DNA of 64,000 nt from Hyphomicrobiales bacterium. Its GTDB lineage: Bacteria; Pseudomonadota; Alphaproteobacteria; Rhizobiales; Rhizobiaceae. The notes beneath the pieces are model-generated. The model was given only the letters and a program-made list of their open reading frames with translations, had not been told where the DNA came from and did not search any database. Numbering within the stretch: the first letter of the stretch is position 1; each line of letters opens with the position of its first letter. Of this stretch, positions 7,608 through 15,017 are shown one piece after another. Position numbers and translations under genes: made by a program. The stretch lies in contig UBMI01000014.1 in NCBI GenBank assembly GCA_900466475.1, positions 248,001 to 312,000 of the forward strand, read 5' to 3'.

Positions 7608-7841
7608 ATGGCGCGAATTACTGAATTTGTACTTTCAGAGATGCAGCGATTTCAGCTTCATGATCCCATTAAAGCGAAAATTTTTGCGCACGAATATGAT
7701 GGACGCAAAGTCCTTCAGATATCGACATACGGGCGCGAGAGCAGGCAGGAGCCTGGCAAGGTCAGTCAAACAATCCAAATGGATGAGGATGCGGCGCGTA
7801 ACCTTTTCGAAATTATGCGCCGAGAGTTTGGTTTCAAATAG
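7608..7841 (+). CDS. Conserved small hypothetical protein
   Basis: A 77-residue protein starting MARITEFVLSEMQRFQLHDP, four bases after the crotonase stop and probably cotranscribed with it. It is charged and soluble-looking, with no signal peptide or membrane segment. The central part (KAKIFAHEYDGRKVLQISTYG) looks like beta strands and the end (DEDAARNLFEIMRREFGF) like a helix. I do not recognise a family. The frame is open further upstream into the crotonase gene, but the position of this ATG favours the short form. The stop codon abuts the stop of the opposite-strand transporter with no gap. Confidence 0.6.
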   Translation: MARITEFVLSEMQRFQLHDPIKAKIFAHEYDGRKVLQISTYGRESRQEPGKVSQTIQMDEDAARNLFEIMRREFGFK

Positions 7842-8678
7842 TCAGGCGAGCTTCAGGATCAGCCCGCCGAGCGCAATGATGATGCCGGCGAGGTAGCGCC
7901 AGACGCTGGCCCTTTCCTTCAGCACCAGAACCGAGATGACAAGCGCGAACAGGATGGCGGTTTCCCGCAGCGCCGCCACTGTCGCGACCGGGGCCTTCGT
8001 CATCGCCCAGAGTGCCAGGCCATAGGAGGCGATCGAGCCCGTGCCGCCGATCAACCCGCGCCACCAGTTTCGCCTGACGTGAGTGGCGACAGTTATGAGG
8101 CCGCGCTGCGAAATCGCCCAGGCAAAGAGGAGAACCGGCGGCAGAAGCGACATCCACAGCGTGTAGGAAATCGCATTGCCGGAAAGCCGGGCGCCGATGC
8201 CGTCCACATAGGTATAGGTGGCGATGACGCAGGCGTTGATCAGCGCCAGCATAATCGCGTGACGGCCGCCGTGGCGGGCTTCGAAGGCCAGGGTGAGGAT
8301 GCCGGCGCAGATCGTCATGGTTCCGGCAAGCGCTCCACCCGTCAGATGCTCTCCGAGGATGAAGCCGCTGGTGGCGACGATGAGCAGGGGCGCTGCGCCG
8401 CGCATCAGCGGATAGACGAGGCCGATATCGCCCGCCCTGTAGGCGGCGGCCACCAGCTGGAAATAGGCAAATTGCAGGATCGCGGAAGCGCCGATGAAGG
8501 GCCAGGCCTGGGGCTGCGGCAGGGGAAGCAACGGCAGGAATGGCAGCGAGGCAACAGCGCCGCCTGCAGAGATCAGCGCCGCATCAAGTGACTTGTCCTT
8601 GCCGGCTTTGATGATGGCATTCCATGTCGCGTGCAGAAGCGCACCGAAAAGGACAAGAAGAATAACGTCGAGGGGCAA
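7842..8678 (-). CDS. EamA/DMT family transporter
   Basis: A 278-residue membrane protein with about ten hydrophobic helices in two EamA repeats. The first begins VILLVLFGALLHATWNAIIKAGKD; the second covers about residues 145-278 and ends VSVLVLKERASVWRYLAGIIIALGGLIL. Both repeats carry the family's GE/KE motif (LGEHLTGG and LKERASV). Members export amino acids, metabolites or drugs, but this protein's substrate is not evident. Its stop directly touches the stop of the convergent small gene, leaving no room for an intergenic terminator. Confidence 0.9.
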   Translation of the reverse strand: MPLDVILLVLFGALLHATWNAIIKAGKDKSLDAALISAGGAVASLPFLPLLPLPQPQAWPFIGASAILQFAYFQLVAAAYRAGDIGLVYPLMRGAAPLLIVATSGFILGEHLTGGALAGTMTICAGILTLAFEARHGGRHAIMLALINACVIATYTYVDGIGARLSGNAISYTLWMSLLPPVLLFAWAISQRGLITVATHVRRNWWRGLIGGTGSIASYGLALWAMTKAPVATVAALRETAILFALVISVLVLKERASVWRYLAGIIIALGGLILKLA

Positions 8679-9158
8679 GGTGAATGATCCGGGAGCACTG
8701 CAGCAAAATATGGGAAAACATCACAGCTTTCCCGTTTGAGTCCGCCTTGAAATAACAACCTGTGTTTGCGTGATTTGATCTGTAAGGTGTACTCCGCACG
8801 GTCCAAATTCAATAGCATGGATCGATGAAGCGAACAATTGCCCATTGATGTGGCAATTTCTGCGTGCGCTCGAAATACGTTCAATTCCGCTCACCTCACA
8901 CAACTATGAGATGTTACTAATGGACACATGAACATATCGTGATCAAATTGTGTATGAAAGGTGAAGTTCAGCCATGGCAAGAGAATGTCGACAATCCTAT
9001 GCTGCTGAAATGTAGACATTATTCTATAACTTTGAAATGGTTGTAAATTTGCAATCAAGAGGAGTTTCTATGGATATTTTGTATCTACAGATTGAACGAC
9101 GAGTCCTTTCGCAGGTGCGAAAGGATCGATAATATCAAATTCCCGAATGAATACTCGT
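8679..9158. other. AT-rich intergenic region with a possible small transcript
   Basis: About 480 bases, visibly richer in A and T than the flanking genes and without a convincing long gene. It contains a 20-codon frame with a good ribosome-binding site (9070-9132) that includes a strong hairpin. Minus-strand open frames near 8573-8903 lack family similarity and overlap the start of the EamA gene. The composition shift fits regulatory DNA, a small RNA locus or an acquired remnant. Confidence 0.5.
9070..9132 (+). CDS. Possible 20-residue microprotein or leader ORF
   Basis: ATG at 9070 follows AGAGGAG by 7 bases and opens MDILYLQIERRVLSQVRKDR before TAA. The second half codes through a hairpin, TCCTTTCGC-AGGT-GCGAAAGGA (9104-9125). 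No same-strand gene follows for over 400 bases, so it is not an obvious leader peptide. It could be a microprotein, or simply part of a structured RNA. Confidence 0.3.
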   Translation: MDILYLQIERRVLSQVRKDR

Positions 9159-9482
9159 TTAGAGACTATAGTGTGGAATGAAGAACATCCCGTCCAGGTT
9201 GTCTATGTTCTGGCAGTTCAGCACCCGGCACTTGGGGTTGTCCTTTGAAGGAATGCTCGTCCATTCCGCATAGTCGGTCGCATCACAGTAGTTGCTGTTT
9301 CGGACATAGCGGTCGTAGAGAGGAAGGCCGCGCGGTGAAGTGTAGCGAAAGATGACTGCGCCTTGGTTATGGATCGCAGCCCGCACGCTCTGGCAGCTCA
9401 TGGTGAGCGGATTGTAGCGCGAGATCGCAAGCGCCGGCGAGGCGGCGAGCACAAGCGCGAGGGTAACGGCGATTTTTTTCAT
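9159..9482 (-). CDS. Small secreted cysteine-containing protein
   Basis: A 107-residue protein with a clear signal peptide (MKKIAVTLALVLAASPALA, cleavage near residue 19). The mature part carries four cysteines: one in SCQSVR, one in NYCDAT and two in KCRVLNCQ. This suggests two disulfides in the periplasm. NQGAVIFRYTSPRGLPLYDRYV resembles short hypothetical exported proteins I associate with Rhizobiales. The function is unknown. It diverges from the CoA-binding protein gene and stands alone after the AT-rich region. Confidence 0.75.
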   Translation of the reverse strand: MKKIAVTLALVLAASPALAISRYNPLTMSCQSVRAAIHNQGAVIFRYTSPRGLPLYDRYVRNSNYCDATDYAEWTSIPSKDNPKCRVLNCQNIDNLDGMFFIPHYSL

Positions 9483-9587
9483 GGCACAATTTCTCCCTTA
9501 GATTTCCGGCACCTATATATACGCGCAAACGGGCCGCCGGTTTCAATGAATCGCGACTGTGAGATCCAGTTCCAGGAGACAGCAGAT

Positions 9588-10016
9588 ATGAACCATGATG
9601 CCTACGCCGACGACTATCTCTCCGGTATTCTGAAATCCGTCAAAACCATCGCGCTGACGGGGGCTTCGCCCAATCCGGCCCGGCCGAGCAATGGTGTCAT
9701 GGGCTATCTCCTGTCGCGCGGCTACAAGATCATTCCCGTCAATCCGGGGCAGGCGGGCAAGCAGATCCACGGGCAGACTGTTTACGCACGTCTTGCCGAC
9801 ATCCCCGAACCGGTCGACATGGTCGAGGTCTTCCGCGCATCCGAATATCTTGACGGGGTGGTGGACGAGGCATTGGCACTTGATCCCCGCCCGCAGGTCG
9901 TGTGGGCACAGCTTGGCGTGAGCGACGATGCAGCCGCCGCCAAGGCCGAAGCCGGCGGTATCAAGGTCGTCATGAACCGCTGCCCGGCAATCGAGTATCC
10001 GCGTCTTTTCGGCTGA
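9588..10016 (+). CDS. CoA-binding domain protein (YccU type)
   Basis: A 142-residue single Rossmann-like CoA-binding domain. ATG 9588 is chosen over longer open frames because of AGGAG 10 bases upstream. KTIALTGASPNPARPSNGVMGYLLSRGYKIIPVNPG is the nucleotide-binding N-terminus shared with succinyl-CoA synthetase alpha subunits. DIPEPVDMVEVFRASEYLDGVVDEAL and QVVWAQLGVSD complete the pattern. The family is widespread and of uncertain role. It lies about 120 bases before metY on the same strand. Confidence 0.9.
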   Translation: MNHDAYADDYLSGILKSVKTIALTGASPNPARPSNGVMGYLLSRGYKIIPVNPGQAGKQIHGQTVYARLADIPEPVDMVEVFRASEYLDGVVDEALALDPRPQVVWAQLGVSDDAAAAKAEAGGIKVVMNRCPAIEYPRLFG

Positions 10017-10133
10017 CGCTGTCAGGCAGAACGGATTTTCTCCGGAACGCGCCGCGGTTGAAAAAGATCGCGGTTAACTTTCATGTTCGAGCGGCTATGA
10101 TCGCGCCCGTCAACAATTGTACGGGAGGACGAC

Positions 10134-11417
10134 ATGGCCAAAAACGATCCGGGATTCAACACGCTGGCGATCCATGCGGGCGCGCAGCCCGATCCGGCGA
10201 CCGGCGCGCGGATTACACCGATCTACCAGACCACGGCCTTCGTCTTCAACGATTCCGACCACGCCGCAGCCCTTTTCGGCCTGCAGCAATTCGGCAATAT
10301 CTACACCCGTATCATGAATCCGACGCAGGCGGTCCTGGAAGAACGCGTCGCAGCCCTTGAAGGCGGCACGGCAGCGCTCGCAGTCGCCTCCGGTCATGCA
10401 GCGCAGATGGTCGTTTTCCACACGCTGATGCGCCCCGGCGAAAATTTCGTCGCCGCCCGCCGCCTCTATGGCGGATCGATCAATCAGTTCGGCCATGCCT
10501 TCGAGAATTTCGGCTGGCAGGTACGCTGGGCCGACCCTGAGAATCCCAGTGATTTCGAGAGCAGGATCGACGACAAGACGCGGGCGATCTTCATTGAAAG
10601 CCTTGCCAATCCGGGCGGCACCTTCGTCGATATCGCCGCGATTGCCGAAATCGCCCATCGTCACGACCTGCCGCTGATCGTCGACAACACCATGGCGACA
10701 CCCTATCTCATCCGGCCCATCGAGCACGGTGCGGATATTGTCGTGCATTCCCTGACCAAGTTTCTCGGCGGCCATGGCAATTCCATGGGCGGCATCATCG
10801 TCGATGGCGGCACCTTCGACTGGTCGAAGACCGGCAAATACCCGATGCTCTCCAGCCCGCGGCCGGAATATAACGGCGTCGTGCTGCACCAGACTTTCGG
10901 CAATTTTGCCTTCGCGATCGCCTGCCGTGTGCTCGGCCTGCGCGACCTCGGCCCGGCCATCTCGCCTTTCAACGCTTTCCTGATCCTGACCGGCATTGAG
11001 ACGCTGCCGCTGCGCATGCAGCGTCATAGCGACAATGCGATTGATGTTGCCAAATGGCTCAAGGCCCATTCCAAGATCGCCTGGGTGAATTATTCCGGCC
11101 TCGAAGATGACCCGAACCACGCCCTGCAGCAGCGCTATTCACCCAAGGGCGCCGGCTCGGTCTTCACCTTCGGCGTCAAGGGCGGCTACGAGGCTGGCAA
11201 GGCGCTGGTCGAGGGGTTGGAACTCTTCTCGCATCTCGCCAATATCGGCGATACACGCTCCCTCGTGATCCATCCGGCCTCCACCACGCACCGGCAGCTG
11301 ACCGACGAGCAGAGGGTCGCCGCAGGCGCCGGACCGGACGTGGTGCGCCTCTCCGTTGGCATCGAGGACGTGAAGGACATCATCGCCGACCTCGAGCAGT
11401 CGCTGTCGAAGATCTGA
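10134..11417 (+). CDS. metY: O-acetylhomoserine sulfhydrylase
   Basis: A PLP enzyme (427 residues) of the Cys/Met metabolism family, predicted to join O-acetylhomoserine with sulfide to give homocysteine. Marks: GFNTLAIHAGAQPDPATGARITPIYQTTAFVF at the N-terminus, ASGHAAQ for the phosphate-binding region, DNTMATPYLIRP, and the PLP lysine in HSLTKFLGGHGNSMGG. Length and the long FDWSKTGKYPMLSSPRPEYNG insert favour the O-acetylhomoserine type over cystathionine gamma-synthase. GGGAGGA precedes the start by about 6 bases. I looked for a SAM riboswitch upstream and did not see one. Confidence 0.95.
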   Translation: MAKNDPGFNTLAIHAGAQPDPATGARITPIYQTTAFVFNDSDHAAALFGLQQFGNIYTRIMNPTQAVLEERVAALEGGTAALAVASGHAAQMVVFHTLMRPGENFVAARRLYGGSINQFGHAFENFGWQVRWADPENPSDFESRIDDKTRAIFIESLANPGGTFVDIAAIAEIAHRHDLPLIVDNTMATPYLIRPIEHGADIVVHSLTKFLGGHGNSMGGIIVDGGTFDWSKTGKYPMLSSPRPEYNGVVLHQTFGNFAFAIACRVLGLRDLGPAISPFNAFLILTGIETLPLRMQRHSDNAIDVAKWLKAHSKIAWVNYSGLEDDPNHALQQRYSPKGAGSVFTFGVKGGYEAGKALVEGLELFSHLANIGDTRSLVIHPASTTHRQLTDEQRVAAGAGPDVVRLSVGIEDVKDIIADLEQSLSKI

Positions 11418-11433
11418 GCGTCCCTCACAACGC

Positions 11434-11502
11434 TTGTATTTTTGCAGACTACGTTTGTCGGGATACAACCATGGGATCAGCGTCCGAGTGGAATAGACTC
11501 GG
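11434..11502 (+). repeat. Intergenic repeat, copy A
   Basis: A 69-base unit beginning TTGTATTTTTGCAG. It matches 11884-11952 at about 80 percent of positions with no gap, exactly 450 bases away and in the same orientation. Its end overlaps the 10-bp hairpin at 11480-11506. It directly follows metY and, with copy B, brackets a small secreted-protein gene. Confidence 0.75.
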
Positions 11503-11529
11503 ACGCGGCTTTCGTCCGATCGGACGAAA
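11480..11529. terminator. Tandem palindromes after metY
   Basis: Two strong inverted repeats in a row: GCGTCCGAGT / ACTCGGACGC (11480-11489 with 11497-11506, 7-base loop) and the 20-base perfect palindrome TTTCGTCCGATCGGACGAAA (11510-11529). They lie between the convergent ends of metY and the small secreted gene. They may terminate transcription, although only short A/T runs follow. Confidence 0.55.
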
Positions 11530-11541
11530 ATTGCGGACCAT

Positions 11542-11748
11542 CTAGAGCCCCAAGCCAAACTGGTTCGGCTGCGAAAAGTCTTTTATTCCGACTCTCGGCC
11601 AATCGCATTTCCTGTCGAACTGGAGTTTAGAGACGGTGCGGTGGCAAGTCGGGTCTGTCCTGAACGCATAACCTGGAAGGGAGACGTAGTGACTTGCCGA
11701 CGTCCCGAACAACAGGCAAATCGTCAGTGCGACACAAAAAGGCTTCAT
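11542..11748 (-). CDS. Small secreted protein
   Basis: ATG 11748 follows GGGAGG by 6 bases and opens a 68-residue protein. The frame is open 20 codons further upstream, but the ribosome-binding site and the signal peptide favour this start. MKPFCVALTICLLFGTSASH looks like a signal sequence. The mature part has the cysteines in DPTCHRTV and DRKCDWPR, which could pair in the periplasm. I do not recognise the family. Near-identical intergenic repeats lie on both sides. Confidence 0.55.
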   Translation of the reverse strand: MKPFCVALTICLLFGTSASHYVSLPGYAFRTDPTCHRTVSKLQFDRKCDWPRVGIKDFSQPNQFGLGL

Positions 11749-11883
11749 GGATGCCTCCCTTGTGGGATTAGGGGACGCATTTTCACATAGAGCAACGCTC
11801 TCGGACATATATCAATTTGTGCTAATACTGCGGCTGGGCGACACGCCAAACGAAGAACACGGAGTGTCCTCCGCAGCAAAGGT

Positions 11884-11952
11884 TTGTAATTTTGCGACCT
11901 GCGTTTGCTGGGATACAGCCATAGGATCAGCGTGCGATTCGAATAGAGTCGG
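11884..11952 (+). repeat. Intergenic repeat, copy B
   Basis: The partner of copy A at 11434-11502, beginning TTGTAATTTTGCGACC and sharing GGATACA-CCAT-GGATCAGCGT. The end hairpin is weaker here: one G-C pair of copy A is replaced by a T-G wobble and the outer pairs are lost. It sits upstream of the small secreted gene on that gene's strand and 89 bases before the cupin gene. Confidence 0.75.
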
Positions 11953-12040
11953 GGCGATGGTCGGGAGTTTTTGACTCTGCCGATGTCGCTCTTTTTGTGC
12001 TCAATCTTTGCCGCGAACGACACTGAAGGAAAGGCTGACC

Positions 12041-12385
12041 ATGGCAAACGCGATCTCCTTCGATATCGGCGGCGTCGAACCGGAAGTCGGCGCTCCCGCG
12101 GCCGAACGTATCATTTCGGGTAATCCGCAATTTCGCACCTGGAATCTCGAGGAGGCCGAGGGCGGCCTCTACGCCGGCATCTGGGAGGCAACACCCGGCA
12201 AGTGGCGGATCGTCTACGAGGAGTGGGAATATTTCAGCCTGCTTTCCGGCTATTCGATCGTGACCGAGGATGGCGGCGAGCCGGTCCATCTCAGGGCCGG
12301 CGACCGCCTTATCCTGAGGCCGGGCTTTAAAGGAACCTGGGAAGTCGTTGAAACGACTCGCAAGGATTATGTGATCAAGGTTTGA
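12041..12385 (+). CDS. Cupin domain protein (DUF861/Cupin_3 type)
   Basis: A 114-residue single-domain beta barrel. WEATPGKWRIVYEEWEYFSLLSGYSIVTEDGGEPVHLRAGDRLILRPGFKGTWEV is the Cupin_3 pattern seen in (S)-ureidoglycine aminohydrolase-like and stand-alone cupins. Metal-binding histidines are sparse: a tryptophan-glutamate pair (EEWEYF) stands where many cupins have HxH, so metal catalysis is doubtful. The start is ATG 12041, preceded by GAAGGAAAGG. No gene around it points to a pathway. Confidence 0.85.
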   Translation: MANAISFDIGGVEPEVGAPAAERIISGNPQFRTWNLEEAEGGLYAGIWEATPGKWRIVYEEWEYFSLLSGYSIVTEDGGEPVHLRAGDRLILRPGFKGTWEVVETTRKDYVIKV

Positions 12386-12399
12386 GCGCCGGGCCGGAT

Positions 12400-12420
12400 A
12401 GAAGGTTTTTGATCCTTCTT
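12400..12420 (+). terminator. Weak terminator after the cupin gene
   Basis: AGAAGG and CCTTCT form a 6-bp stem with an eight-base loop, followed by TTATT. It lies 15 bases after the cupin stop. The stem is short, so the call is tentative. Confidence 0.4.
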
Positions 12421-12534
12421 ATTAAGAGTGCCTACATCATCAAATGCTAAAGCTCATCTGCAGCGCATTGCGGACATGATGTCTCCTGCCGTCACCAAAG
12501 ACATGCCCTTGCAATTCATCTTTTTGGGATTTGC

Positions 12535-14661
12535 ATGTCGTCGAATCTTGCGCGTAGACGCGGTCGGTCTCAGACGTCTTCCATCATTGCGACAACCGTA
12601 TGCTTCCTTGTCGTCGCTCTCGCGCTGACGGGCCTCATGGCCCATGTCGTCGTCGCGATGACACGATCTGCAAACGAGATCGACGATGCGAGGGCCACGC
12701 GCGCCGCCAGCGCGGCGATCGCAGCTCTTGTCAATCGCTTGAGCGCGACAACCACGGATAACGCCGTATGGGATGATGCCTATAAGGCGATCTCGTCTCC
12801 AGGCGCGGCGGACTGGGCCTATGAAAACTGGGGTAAAACCACAGCGGATTACCCGCTCTATGACGGCGCGGTCGTAATCGGCCCCGATCAATCTTCGATC
12901 GTCTCCGCATATGCCAAAGGTAAGCCTTTCCAGCCGAGCGCCTTTTTCGGCGAGGGCTTTTTCCAGCAGATCAACAAGGCTGCCGATGCCGGACAGGCGC
13001 CGGTGGTCAATTTCATCCGGACCGAAACGGGCATCGCGCTAATCGTATCGCAGGCAATCCAGCCTTTCACCGCAGAAGGCGAACTTCCGAAGCTGAGTGT
13101 GCTGAGCCTCTACAAGGATCTCACGCCGGAAGTTCTCGACATTCTTTCGGGCGAACACGAACTCGACGGATTGCACCTTGCGACCGCGCCGGAGCCAGGC
13201 CTGCTGAACACACCCATCACGGACATGCAGGGCGGTGTCATCGGCCATCTTGTGTGGCCGAGCAAGGCGCCTGGCAGCGCCGTGTTTCACCAGGTCTATC
13301 CTTACATATCGGCCGCCATCATTATCCTTGTGATGTTCTTGGGGGGCGTTCTTCTGGTGGGCGCTTCCGAGGCGCGGCGCCTGCGCCAATTGGCACAAGC
13401 AGCGATTTTCGAAGCGAACCACGATAGCCTGAGCGGCCTGCTGAACAGGCAAGGGCTTCTCGCACTGCTGGAAGAAGTGCAGGGCACTGATCTTGCGCAG
13501 CCCCGGCTCTATCTGGTCGATCTCGATGGGTTCAAGGCTGTCAACGACGCATGGGGGCATGCGGTCGGCGATGACCTGATCCGGATCGTTTCGAACGCCC
13601 TGGTCGCCTGCCACCCTGAAGTCGTCGCTGCGGCCCGATTGGGAGGCGACGAGTTTGCGCTGGTGCAGATTGGGTCTGCCGCGCCTGGAGAGATAGAAGC
13701 GACTATTCTGGCGCTGTTCGCCGAGCCCTTTAAAATCGATGGGCGGACGATCGAAGTTGGCGCAAGCATCGGCGCTGCCGCGCGTGACGGAGACCTGCCG
13801 CCCTTGGAGCTTCTCCGCAGGGCCGATATGGCGCTTTACCGCGCCAAGGAAAATGGCAGGGGCCGGGCGATCGAATACGACCCGGAGCTCGATCGGGAAC
13901 GCCAGAAGGTCGCCGAAATGGAAGCTCTGTTGAAGAGCGCCATCAGCGAAGGTGCGATCGAAGCCTTTTTCCAGCCTCTCGTCTCTGCTGCGACAGGCGC
14001 TGTCACGGGCCTTGAAGCACTGGCGCGCTGGCGAACCCCGACAGGAAACATAAGCCCGGAGATTTTCATCCCGCTCGCCGAAAGGTGCGGTCTCATCGAT
14101 GCGCTAGGCACCCTCATGCTGAAAACATCGATCGAGCATGCCAAGAGCTGGCCCGGCCTGGCATTGTCGGTCAACGTTTCACCGGTCCAGCTCTGCAATC
14201 CGGAATTCGCCACCGAAGTGATCTCGCTCCTGCAGGGCCTCGATTTCGACCCGAAGCGCCTGACATTGGAGATCACCGAAGGTGTTCTCATGACAAATCC
14301 GGACCAGGCCCGCCGGTCGATAGATCATCTCAAACAGGTTGGCATAAAATTCGCGCTTGATGACTTTGGCTGCGGCTATGCGAGCATCGGCGCGTTGCGG
14401 CAGTTCGGGTTTGATCGAATGAAGATCGACCGTTCGCTCGTATCCGCCCTCGACCAAAGCTCGAACGGTGCGGATGTACTTCGGGCAACCATCTCCCTGG
14501 CGACCGCGCTACAGATTCCGGTCACCGCGGAAGGCATCGAAAATGCGCACCAGGCTGAGATCCTGCGGGAGGCGGGCTGCGATCAATTGCAAGGCTATCT
14601 GATCGGAAAACCGATGTCGGCACTCGACATATCCAGCAAGCTCCGGGAGCATGCAGCGTGA
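12535..14661 (+). CDS. CHASE4-GGDEF-EAL membrane signalling protein
   Basis: A 708-residue bifunctional cyclic-di-GMP protein of the inner membrane. Residues 17-40 form the first membrane helix. A periplasmic CHASE4-type sensor follows (DNAVWDDAYKAI near residue 75), then a second helix at about 257-278. The diguanylate cyclase domain has an intact GGDEF at 370-374 without an RxxD inhibitory site just before it. The phosphodiesterase domain has EAL at 494-496, LEITEGVLM, DDFGCGYAS and QGYLIGKP. Both activities therefore look possible. The ribosome-binding site is weak (GGGA). It lies directly upstream of the Pho-regulated pst operon, but with a 356-base gap. Confidence 0.95.
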   Translation: MSSNLARRRGRSQTSSIIATTVCFLVVALALTGLMAHVVVAMTRSANEIDDARATRAASAAIAALVNRLSATTTDNAVWDDAYKAISSPGAADWAYENWGKTTADYPLYDGAVVIGPDQSSIVSAYAKGKPFQPSAFFGEGFFQQINKAADAGQAPVVNFIRTETGIALIVSQAIQPFTAEGELPKLSVLSLYKDLTPEVLDILSGEHELDGLHLATAPEPGLLNTPITDMQGGVIGHLVWPSKAPGSAVFHQVYPYISAAIIILVMFLGGVLLVGASEARRLRQLAQAAIFEANHDSLSGLLNRQGLLALLEEVQGTDLAQPRLYLVDLDGFKAVNDAWGHAVGDDLIRIVSNALVACHPEVVAAARLGGDEFALVQIGSAAPGEIEATILALFAEPFKIDGRTIEVGASIGAAARDGDLPPLELLRRADMALYRAKENGRGRAIEYDPELDRERQKVAEMEALLKSAISEGAIEAFFQPLVSAATGAVTGLEALARWRTPTGNISPEIFIPLAERCGLIDALGTLMLKTSIEHAKSWPGLALSVNVSPVQLCNPEFATEVISLLQGLDFDPKRLTLEITEGVLMTNPDQARRSIDHLKQVGIKFALDDFGCGYASIGALRQFGFDRMKIDRSLVSALDQSSNGADVLRATISLATALQIPVTAEGIENAHQAEILREAGCDQLQGYLIGKPMSALDISSKLREHAA

Positions 14662-15017
14662 TGCCAGGCAGATAGCGCTAGCGCTCTGGCTGCCGTTCGG
14701 CTTGGGAGCATTTCGACCTCTGAAAGCGACATTTTCAGGCATTGCTGCGGCAATCGACCGCAGCCCTGCGGCAATAGGGCCGCACCTCCTTCGGTAAGGC
14801 CCTGTTAACGCGCGATTCATTCGGAAGGTCAGTGCCTTCAGCGGCTTATGCACAGCTTTGCATGTCGCGGCGCCTGCCTCCGGCTGTCATCAAACTGTTA
14901 TAATAGACGCCTAGCCCGCCTTCCCGTGACGAGGAAATTCAGCGCTCTCGACAATGGACACCCCCTCCATGGCGCCGGACCTCGTCGTCCTCTAGTTCCA
15001 TCAGGGAAGAGTCGCAA
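14662..15017. other. pstS upstream region
   Basis: About 356 bases without a gene. It contains the direct repeat CTGCGGCAAT (14745-14754 and 14766-14775) and, nearer pstS, a PHO box with an overlapping TATAAT. The first part may also terminate the upstream signalling gene, but no canonical terminator was seen. Confidence 0.6.
14884..14904 (+). promoter_or_regulatory. PHO box and -10 element for pstSCAB
   Basis: CTGTCAT-CAAA-CTGTTAT (14884-14901) matches the PhoB recognition pattern of two CTGTCAT repeats 11 bases apart, with one changed base in the second. TATAAT follows at 14899-14904, overlapping the box end. A PHO box usually sits about 10 bases before the -10, so a second start further downstream may be the one PhoB activates. 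It lies 114 bases before the pstS start. Confidence 0.7.

Noticed and set aside
8573..8903. Several 60-100 codon minus-strand frames before the EamA gene
   Set aside because: They overlap one another and the EamA start, and none has a good ribosome-binding site or family pattern.
10017..10133. Possible SAM-II riboswitch upstream of metY
   Set aside because: I looked for the conserved pseudoknot sequences (GCTAAA...AAGG type) common before rhizobial methionine genes and did not find them.
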